Source: Natrarchaeobius oligotrophus | GTDB lineage: Archaea; Halobacteriota; Halobacteria; Halobacteriales; Natrialbaceae | Direction of reading: 5' to 3' | Assembly: GCF_003841465.1 (NCBI RefSeq) | Contig: NZ_REFZ01000001.1 | Location: 124,001 to 188,000 of the forward strand | DNA length: 64,000 bases | Shown: positions 58,599 to 64,000 of the stretch, one piece after another | Layout of the letters: the number at the start of each line of letters is the position of its first letter | How positions within the stretch are numbered: position 1 is the stretch's first letter | Notes under the pieces: model-generated | Seen by the model: only the letters and a program-made list of their open reading frames with translations | Told to the model about the DNA's origin: nothing | Databases searched by the model: none | Made by a program: the position numbers and the translations under genes

Positions 58599-58873
58599 CG
58601 GCTCACCTCCCCGTTCGGACGGTACTCCTCGCGGAGTTCGGCGTCGGCGAGACGTCGTCGAAACTCGTCTTCGACGAGTTCGGTCGGAACGAACTTCACG
58701 CGCCCGCACTCTCGAGGCGGGAGCAGTCCTTTCGCGCCGGTCCACTCGGTGAACTCGAGCCAGCCGGAGTCACGAAGCGTCGCGTCCGCGACGCACACCA
58801 GGGTATCCCGAAGTTCGATGAACGCCGGAGAGAAGCCGCTGGGGAGGTCCCGCGGATCGATCCGGTCAGACAT
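58595..58873 (-). CDS. small provirus-like protein
   Basis: This 92-residue protein reads MSDRIDPRDLPSGFSPAFIE and ends with 'ECGRVKFVPTELVEDEFRRRLADAELREEYRPNGEVSR'. A middle strand 'DTLVCVADATLRDSGWLEFTEW' is beta-like. The stop overlaps the next ATG by 4 nt and its start overlaps the previous stop by 8 nt. No family is recognised; the tight packing suggests a viral or plasmid operon. GTG at 58885 could add four residues. Confidence 0.68.
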   Translation of the reverse strand: MSDRIDPRDLPSGFSPAFIELRDTLVCVADATLRDSGWLEFTEWTGAKGLLPPRECGRVKFVPTELVEDEFRRRLADAELREEYRPNGEVSR

Positions 58874-59096
58874 CGGGCTCACCACCGTGACGCCCCTCCG
58901 ACGTCTCTGGATCGGGAACGTCGACCTCGAGCCCGGCCGCGGACCCCCGACTCAGACGAGCGTAACTGTCGCACTCGCCACAGCGGTGGGCGCGGTCGCG
59001 ATCGTCACCGAAGACACGACCGAACTCGTTGGTAACGTGGGCACCACAGTGAAGACATTTCGAGTTCCCGACAACGAACTGCGGCGTGGTGCTCAC
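58866..59096 (-). CDS. small zinc-finger protein (DUF7563 type)
   Basis: This 76-residue protein has 'CLHCGAHVTNEFGRVFGDDRDRAHRCGECDSYARLSRGSAAG', with two CxxC pairs (HCG and GEC) as a zinc ribbon, common in haloarchaeal mobile DNA (DUF7563, from memory). It is the first gene of the leftward block. GTG 59096 is preferred, GTG 59105 possible. The tail after residue 55 is acidic and probably disordered. It overlaps the next gene by 8 nt. Confidence 0.7.
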   Translation of the reverse strand: MSTTPQFVVGNSKCLHCGAHVTNEFGRVFGDDRDRAHRCGECDSYARLSRGSAAGLEVDVPDPETSEGRHGGEPDV

Positions 59097-59160
59097 GCAG
59101 ACCACCCCGAAAAGTAGCCGCTAATTGTCAGAGAATGCGGGAAAAGGTATATGTACCCAG

Positions 59161-59310
59161 TGGGCCGGCGCAGATGTCGAACAGATGCGAGACGGTCGCG
59201 CTCACTTCGTTCGCGCGCTGCGACTCGCGTGTTCGAATCTTTGCGGCTGCATTTCTGCCGCTCACGAACGCGACTCGCTTCGCTCGTCGGTTAGAATTCG
59301 CGGGCAGAAA
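59161..59310 (-). repeat. partial tRNA-Pro copy and inverted-repeat module
   Basis: Plus-strand 59161-59175 repeats the 3' end of tRNA-Pro (59311-59325) exactly, then carries a one-base insertion before the T-arm sequence continues (tcgaac). Between the two copies, the minus strand has GATTCGAAC (59231-59239), a hairpin with GAACGAAGTGAGC, and a CATTTCTGCC/GGCAGAAATG pair. The same modular order appears behind tRNA-Lys. Confidence 0.7.
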
Positions 59311-59383
59311 TGGGCCGGCGCAGATTCGAACTGCGGTTACGGCCACCCGAAGGCCGAAGGATACCAAGCTACCCCACCGGCCC
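59311..59383 (-). tRNA. tRNA-Pro (anticodon CGG)
   Basis: On the minus strand: acceptor GGGCCGG pairs with CCGGCCC, discriminator A. The D-arm holds GGGGTAGCTTGGTATCC, the anticodon stem is CGGCC/GGCCG with loop TTCGGGT (anticodon CGG, reading CCG), and the T-arm holds CGCAGTTCGAATCTGCG. No intron. CCA is not encoded. It is the attachment-type site for the DNA to its left. Confidence 0.95.
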
Positions 59384-59522
59384 GCATTCGAACGGTGTCC
59401 GTCCGAGCGTTTAACGGTTCCGAAAGCTCTCTTCTGGTGAAGACGAAACCGACCGAAAGCGCTCGAGAGCGCCCCATCGACACCGATCGAACGCGAGGGT
59501 GACGACACGATGACGCGTTCGT

Positions 59523-60119
59523 CTACACTCGATCGTACCCGTCGGTGTCGAGGTAGTGGTGTGCGATCGTGATCGCCTGATCGGCGTGCAACAGTTCGGG
59601 TCCGAGTCGCACCCGTCGAGCGGTCGCGTTCTCGAGAATCGTCGCCTCGTCGTCGGTGAAATTCCGGTGATCGGAGAGGACGAAAACGGGGTCGGTCAGG
59701 GCGGAGACGTCGGTTATCGGATCGCCGTTTTCGTGTAACTGAACGACCTGTCCCTCTGCGTCGACCTCCTCGAGCGTTTCCGCGAGTCCCCGGCGAAACA
59801 CCTCGATACCGGGGCTCGGTTCGGCGGGCAACGCTCCGATGGCTTCGTCGCGGTGCTCGAGCGCGTTTCGGACCAGCGCAGCAGTGCTTCGTTCGTCGGG
59901 GTTGAGTCGACGGAGATCGCGTCCGTCGAACGCGATCGTAAGCTGATCCTGGACGACGAGGTGGACGCGAACGTCTTCGCGGATGCCGTGGGAGGTGACG
60001 AAGGAGGCGGTGATCGAGCGACAGAGAGCGTCGAGCCGGCCGGCACCGCCCGCGAGATCGTCGAGCGAGAAGTCGGGCTCGATCGGCACGTCGTGACCGA
60101 CGAGTACGAACTGGCGCAT
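59523..60119 (-). CDS. trmY: tRNA (pseudouridine54-N1)-methyltransferase
   Basis: This 198-residue SPOUT methyltransferase starts MRQFVLVGHDVPIEPDFSLDDL and has the family landmarks 'GGAGRLDALCRSITASFVTSHGIREDVRVHLVVQ', 'LRRLNPDERSTAALVRNAL', 'GDPITDVSALTDPVFVLSDHRNFTDDEATIL' and 'VRLGPELLHADQAITIAHHYLD' (SAM-binding trefoil knot). TrmY methylates pseudouridine 54 in the T-loop of archaeal tRNAs. ATG 60119 gives the standard length. It lies close to tRNA-Pro, a functional coincidence. Confidence 0.93.
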   Translation of the reverse strand: MRQFVLVGHDVPIEPDFSLDDLAGGAGRLDALCRSITASFVTSHGIREDVRVHLVVQDQLTIAFDGRDLRRLNPDERSTAALVRNALEHRDEAIGALPAEPSPGIEVFRRGLAETLEEVDAEGQVVQLHENGDPITDVSALTDPVFVLSDHRNFTDDEATILENATARRVRLGPELLHADQAITIAHHYLDTDGYDRV

Positions 60120-60200
60120 ACCGAGATCAGGTCGTCCGGTGGGATAGCCACACCGATTCGGCGGCGCGACGGCGACCGATCGGTCGCCGCCGCGGTCGAA

Positions 60201-60764
60201 TCACTCGTCTCCAGCCGGCGACGCTCTCCGGTCCAACGCCGCAGAGACGTATCCGAGGCCGGGCGCACCGTCGCGGTACCAGACGAGCGCCGCGACGACG
60301 AACAGTCCGAGCTGGAACACCTCGTACGGCCCCATCGCGTAGTAGCTGAGAAACGCCTCGAGGATGCCGTCGACGGGTTCGTCGGCCGGCTGATCGACGA
60401 ACGGCCACAGCAGGAATTCGGTTCCGGAGAGGTCGCCGGTGAGAACCGTCGGGGGAACGTCCGCGAGCAGGTGCGAGACGTGACCGACGACGAACGCGAA
60501 TCCAACCCGTCGGTACTCGAAGCGGGTCGCGAAGACGTACACGACCAGCGTCAGCACCGCGGCGAACGCCAGCGAGTGGCCGAGCGTTCGGCCGCCGGGG
60601 AGGACGTCGAACGTCCACGCGAGGGGTTTGTCGATCAGGTCGGGAAACTGCGAGCCGATCGCGAGCGCGACGGCCGGAAGCGCGAGCGGCGGGCGGTCGA
60701 ACCGACGGTGCGTGTAGGCGGTGTACAGCAGGTAGGCGACGGCGAGGTGTCCCCATGGCCACAT
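60201..60764 (-). CDS. PF04307-type membrane hydrolase (second copy)
   Basis: This 187-residue membrane protein starts MWPWGHLAVAYLLYTAYTHR and contains 'FPDLIDKPLAWTFDVLPGGRTLGHSLAFA' (metal ligands Asp and His), 'GHVSHLLADVPPTVL' and several hydrophobic segments. It is a paralogue of the 50893-51522 protein, sharing the MWPW start and DLIDKPLAW. ATG 60764 is the homologue's start; the frame extends 14 residues further upstream without conservation. Substrate and role are unproven in archaea. Confidence 0.85.
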   Translation of the reverse strand: MWPWGHLAVAYLLYTAYTHRRFDRPPLALPAVALAIGSQFPDLIDKPLAWTFDVLPGGRTLGHSLAFAAVLTLVVYVFATRFEYRRVGFAFVVGHVSHLLADVPPTVLTGDLSGTEFLLWPFVDQPADEPVDGILEAFLSYYAMGPYEVFQLGLFVVAALVWYRDGAPGLGYVSAALDRRASPAGDE

Positions 60765-60854
60765 CGTCCGATGGTTCCACGAGGGGGCGGATAGGTACTT
60801 CGACACGGCACAACCAGGGCCAACGATTACCCCTCGTCCGGCACCTGGTACGGT

Positions 60855-61031
60855 ATGGCAAAATCACAGCAGTCCGGCGGACAGCACGGACAGCTGCTCG
60901 CGATACTCGAGGGGAGGTCCTGTCCGTCCTGTGACGACGGCGAACTCGAGCGAGGAACGTACAAGGACAACGAAGCGGTGATCTGCGACGACTGCGGGAC
61001 GCCCCGGGCGCAAGTGTGGCGAGTTCCCTGA
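60855..61031 (+). CDS. small zinc-finger protein (HVO_A0556 type)
   Basis: This 58-residue protein starts MAKSQQSGGQHGQLLAILEG and contains RSCPSCDDGELERGTYKDNEAVICDDCGTPRAQVW, with four Cys (CPSC, CDDC) as a zinc ribbon. The pattern matches a named family of haloarchaeal miniproteins (HVO_A0556, from memory). A TGA at 61029-61031 ends it. Its role is unknown; some haloarchaeal zinc miniproteins affect biofilm or stress traits. Confidence 0.75.
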   Translation: MAKSQQSGGQHGQLLAILEGRSCPSCDDGELERGTYKDNEAVICDDCGTPRAQVWRVP

Positions 61032-61178
61032 CAGCGTCCTCCCCGCGAGGGGCGCGGATTAGGGAGTTCGCGCTACACCGGCCGGTTCACGTCCGACCGG
61101 GTCGCGAAGCGGTGGGCCTGACGGGCCGGCCGCAACGTGATCCCACGGAGCGGGCGAAGCGCCGCTCGGTCGCGGTGC

Positions 61179-61904
61179 TCACGCCAGTTCGGCGTCCGTG
61201 ATCCGTATCGAGCCGCGCGTTCCCTCCCACTCGGGTTCGTACTCGAGAGCGATCCGTCGGGCCATGTGCGGTCCGTCCACGACCAGCGTTTCGAACTCGC
61301 CGCCCTCTCCGAGGACGTGGACGCCGTACTCCGCGTTGAGCGCGTCGAGTTCCTCGATGGCCTCGCGGTCGAGCGTTCTTCCCAGCCAGGACCTGTCGAG
61401 TCCGCCTGCAGCGACCTGCACGATCACGATCTCGAAGCCGACCTCGAGCATCGCGTCCGCGAGGTCGTGGGGATCGCGCTGCCACAGCGGCGCGAACAGC
61501 CGACAGCCGAGACGATCGCACATGCCCTCGATTCGGCTGGTCTGGTATTCGCTCTCGACGGCACCGGCGGTGACGCCCGCGAGTCCGCCCTCGAGTTCGC
61601 GGTCGAGGTCAGAGAGGGCGGCCTCGAGCGGCTCGAGTTCGTCGTCGCCCTGCTCGTTCGAGTCCGTGGCAGATTCGGCCCCGAGATCGCCCGGATCGAC
61701 GTCGACCAGTTCGATACCGATGCTCTCGGCGGCGAGAGAAGCGAGCTCCGTCGCGGGTACGTGGTACATGTAGGAGTCGTCCGATGGGTGAACCGTGAGG
61801 AGTCGGCGGACGTCGATCCCTTCCTCGAGCGCGCGATACAGCGCCCACGAGGAGTCCTTTCCCCCGGAAAAGAGACTCACCCAGGCGCCGTCTGTCTCGG
61901 ACAT
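61179..61904 (-). CDS. dph6: diphthine--ammonia ligase
   Basis: This 241-residue ATP-pyrophosphatase of the Dph6 family has the PP-loop SLFSGGKDSSWALYRALEEG (about residues 10-29), followed by 'MYHVPATELASLAAESIGIEL', 'VTAGAVESEYQTSRIEGMCDRLGCRLFAPLWQRDP', and 'GGEFETLVVDGPHM'. It catalyses the last step of diphthamide formation on aEF2. ATG 61904 is used; an ATG five codons upstream is also in frame. It is next to a DUF373 gene in the same direction. Confidence 0.92.
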   Translation of the reverse strand: MSETDGAWVSLFSGGKDSSWALYRALEEGIDVRRLLTVHPSDDSYMYHVPATELASLAAESIGIELVDVDPGDLGAESATDSNEQGDDELEPLEAALSDLDRELEGGLAGVTAGAVESEYQTSRIEGMCDRLGCRLFAPLWQRDPHDLADAMLEVGFEIVIVQVAAGGLDRSWLGRTLDREAIEELDALNAEYGVHVLGEGGEFETLVVDGPHMARRIALEYEPEWEGTRGSIRITDAELA

Positions 61905-61975
61905 AATCGACGGTTGCACCAGACGAATAAGTGGTTGACGAGTGTGGCCGGCTATCGACGTACATCGGGAAGCGG

Positions 61976-63244
61976 TCAGAACTCGGCGTCGGTGTCGGAC
62001 TCCCTGTCGCCGGAGTCGAGTTCGGGGGCGGCGTCAGTTCCTGGAGCCGTCGACGAGTCGACGCCGACCGGGCCGCCGTCGGTCACTTCCGACTCCGATC
62101 CTCGACGGTCGGTTGATTCCGCGTCCTCCCCGCGTCCGCTGACGTACATCGCGAGGCGTGCGCCGACGATACTCACGACGATGGCGGTGACGACGTACAG
62201 CGCGAGGCGCTCGCCGGCGGTCACGAGAAAACTATCGAGCGCTCGATCGCCCCACTGGATCGCCGGCACCACGACGGGATCGACGAATCCCTGTTGCTCG
62301 AGGAAGTACGAGGAGAAGCCGCGAACGACCAGGCCGACGGCGAGGACGACCGGCGGAAGGTTGAGAAACGAACTCCGGATCGGCTCTTCGCTGATCGCCT
62401 CGTCGAGCAGTCGACCGACGCTCGCGGTGAGCGCGGCGACGGTGAGCCAGGGTACGCTGTCGAATGCGAACTGCACGACTGGAACGACGATCCCGGGCGT
62501 GTCTTCGAGACTCGAGACGCCTAACGCGCCAGCGAAGAGGCCGACGAACGTCAATCCAGCGGCGACGACGTAGGTGACGACCGACACCTGCCCCGAGTAC
62601 AGCGACTCGCGAACCTGGTGAGCGACGCCGGTCATGATCTCGTCGATGTTGAACCCCTTATAGAGCAAAAAGAGCCCGATGACCGAGGTGATCGCGGCCG
62701 CACCCTCCGCGGCACCGATTCGCATCGCGAGCATCGGAAAGACGAGCAGCGTCAGGCCGAGCGGAACGAGGACGGTCTGTCGGAGCTCCTCGTCCGCGAG
62801 GAACTGCTTGAGCAGGTAGTACGTCGACTCGATGTCGCGAGCCTGCCGGACGACGACTCGATCGACCGAGTCGACCCGGACGCGGCTCTCGACGATCGGG
62901 ACTAGCCGCTCGTCTTCGGCGCTGTCGATGACGACGACCGCCGACTCCGGCTCGTGTTCCGCGATGAGTTCGTCGAGCTGGCGGGCCACGGCCCTGTCAG
63001 CCGAGACCATCGACTCCCGATCGCCCGAGACGACCGCGACGACCGCTTTCTCGTCGTCGTCGCGGAGATCCTGGGCGACGCGCAACGTTTCGAGCAGGGA
63101 GTTGACTCCCGAATCCTCCGGATCCGCGAGACCGATGTCCGTCACCAGCGCGCGAACCGCCTCCCAGCCGACGATGGGCGACCGAAGGCCGGTCTTTCGA
63201 CCCACGTCGTCGGTCCGGTCGAGGCAGACGACCAGCGTTGTCAC
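61976..63244 (-). CDS. DUF373 membrane protein
   Basis: This 422-residue protein starts with a Rossmann-like N-terminal domain ('VTTLVVCLDRTDDVGRKTGLRSPIVGWEAVRALVTDIGLADPEDSGVNSLLETLRVAQDL') and continues with 'VVVIDSAEDERLVPIVESRVRVDSVDRVVVRQARDIESTYYLLKQFLADEELRQTVLVPLGLTLLVFPMLAM'. About seven membrane helices and a Ser/Asp-rich C-terminal tail follow. This is the DUF373 family, widespread in archaea, of unknown function. GTG 63244 is chosen where the family starts. It is upstream of dph6 by about 70 nt, same strand. Confidence 0.88.
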   Translation of the reverse strand: MTTLVVCLDRTDDVGRKTGLRSPIVGWEAVRALVTDIGLADPEDSGVNSLLETLRVAQDLRDDDEKAVVAVVSGDRESMVSADRAVARQLDELIAEHEPESAVVVIDSAEDERLVPIVESRVRVDSVDRVVVRQARDIESTYYLLKQFLADEELRQTVLVPLGLTLLVFPMLAMRIGAAEGAAAITSVIGLFLLYKGFNIDEIMTGVAHQVRESLYSGQVSVVTYVVAAGLTFVGLFAGALGVSSLEDTPGIVVPVVQFAFDSVPWLTVAALTASVGRLLDEAISEEPIRSSFLNLPPVVLAVGLVVRGFSSYFLEQQGFVDPVVVPAIQWGDRALDSFLVTAGERLALYVVTAIVVSIVGARLAMYVSGRGEDAESTDRRGSESEVTDGGPVGVDSSTAPGTDAAPELDSGDRESDTDAEF

Positions 63245-63415
63245 GGTACCCGTTCCATTCTGTGCGACGATAAAACCACTTACTCGTTTCGCTCGAGTCG
63301 AGTCCGACCGCGACTCGCCGGGTGCCGTGCTCGAGCGAGCGTCGTGCGTCCCCGTGCCGGTCGAACGCCGTCGGTCCGGTCGTCGCACTCGGCTTCGAGT
63401 CGGGTTTGAGTCGAG

Positions 63416-64000
63416 TCAGGTCCGAAGTCGGAACTCGCGTTCGTCCGCGAGACCGGCGACGCCGGCTCCGAAGGCGTACGCACAGCTGCGAGCGCCGGCA
63501 CCGATGCGGCTCATCAACGGCCGTTCGGGCTCGAACTCCTCGACGGTCACCTCGTCCACCTCGAGACGGTCCGCGAGGTCGTCCTCGAGGTCGCGGCGAG
63601 TGCCGATGACGTCGACTAACCCCATCTCGTGGGCCGTCTCGCCGAGGTAGATGCGGGCTTCGGTCTCGCGGACGAACTCCGGGTCGAGATCGCGTCCGTC
63701 GCTGACCCGCTCGACGAACGTCTCGTAGTAGTCGTCGATCAGCCCCTGCAGGTACGCCCGTTCGTCCGCCTCGAGTTCTTTCAGCGGGGTACCCGCATCC
63801 TTGTACTCTCCGGCGGCGAGGCGCTCGTAGGAGAGGCCGACTTTCGCCGCCAGTTCGCTGGCGTTCACCCGAGAGCCGATGACGCCGATCGAGCCGACGA
63901 TCGAGCCGTCTCGCGCCCAGAGTTCGTCGCAGCCGCTCGCGATCCAGTAGCCGCCGCTCGCACAGACGTCTGTGGTGTAGGCGATCGTCGGCCCGTCGAA
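63416..64000 (-). CDS. sppA: signal peptide peptidase SppA, C-terminal part
   Basis: The window holds the last 194 residues, starting at 'FDGPTIAYTTDVCASGGYWIASGCDELWA'. 'CASGGY' carries the catalytic Ser and 'GSIVGSIGVIGSRVN' the strand that follows; the catalytic Lys lies in 'GEYKDAG' (S49 family). Then come 'EADERAYLQGLIDDYYETFVERVSDGRDLDPEFV' and 'ARIYLGETAHEMGLVDVIG', the C-terminal SppA fold. It degrades remnant signal peptides in the membrane. The N-terminal membrane anchor lies beyond the window. Confidence 0.9.
   Translation of the reverse strand, partial: FDGPTIAYTTDVCASGGYWIASGCDELWARDGSIVGSIGVIGSRVNASELAAKVGLSYERLAAGEYKDAGTPLKELEADERAYLQGLIDDYYETFVERVSDGRDLDPEFVRETEARIYLGETAHEMGLVDVIGTRRDLEDDLADRLEVDEVTVEEFEPERPLMSRIGAGARSCAYAFGAGVAGLADEREFRLRT

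Noticed and set aside
61032-61178. Possible structured RNA between the zinc miniprotein gene and dph6
   Set aside because: GC-rich complementary words are present, but no consistent stem or known RNA motif could be assembled.

Overview
The window comes from a halophilic archaeon (class Halobacteria). The evidence is a G+C-rich, acidic-protein coding style, frequent CTCGAG codon pairs, haloarchaea-specific gene families, leaderless promoters with a TATA-like box about 26-28 nt before the start codon, three archaeal tRNA genes and an archaeal SRP RNA. The style resembles the Natrinema/Haloterrigena/Natronorubrum group, but the genus is an inference.

Layout. 1-2.5 kb: a lipoprotein fragment, a YihY/BrkB membrane protein and a YbaK-type deacylase. 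2.7-7.5 kb: a zinc-uptake locus with a His-rich lipoprotein and ZnuA, ZnuC and ZnuB. 7.6-10.8 kb: an ADP-forming acyl-CoA synthetase coupled to a DRTGG protein. 11-29 kb: mostly housekeeping, including PRC-barrel and RCK-DHH proteins, tRNA-Lys followed by partial tRNA copies, formate dehydrogenase, a FolC-FolP fusion, SRP RNA, a K+ channel, cysteine synthase and a UbiA prenyltransferase. 29.2-40 kb: an accessory island beginning at tRNA-Arg. It holds an integrase remnant, a wHTH/PIN pair, a SWIM protein, a CcbP-like calcium-binding protein, a transposase fragment, MscS, a frameshifted gene, and a two-gene unit joining a membrane HEAT-HNH nuclease to a membrane J-domain protein. 40.4-44.1 kb: an ABC exporter with duplicated permeases. 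44.5-49 kb: six pilin-like membrane-anchored surface proteins. 49-57 kb: UspA, regulators, an exported PGF-CTERM protein coupled to a polysaccharide deacetylase, a decayed OsmC gene and a tandem pair of Tat-exported paralogues. 57-59.4 kb: a structured repeat-like element, a virus/plasmid-like block of overlapping small genes, and tRNA-Pro with a partial copy of its 3' end. 59.5-64 kb: core genes (TrmY, Dph6, DUF373, SppA).

The most interesting signals are: (1) a roughly 110-residue His-containing domain that occurs twice in the His-rich lipoprotein and once inserted in ZnuA where the metal-binding loop normally lies; (2) the HEAT-TM-HNH plus J-TM operon; (3) a shared modular architecture behind tRNA-Lys and tRNA-Pro, with an inverted T-arm copy, a small hairpin and a direct 3' tRNA copy, each matched to its own tRNA; (4) a highly folded element at 57345-57446; and (5) a candidate shared operator in the zinc locus. 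Three genes (near 37.47, 54.60 and 58.25 kb) continue convincingly in another frame, so they are decaying or carry sequencing indels.
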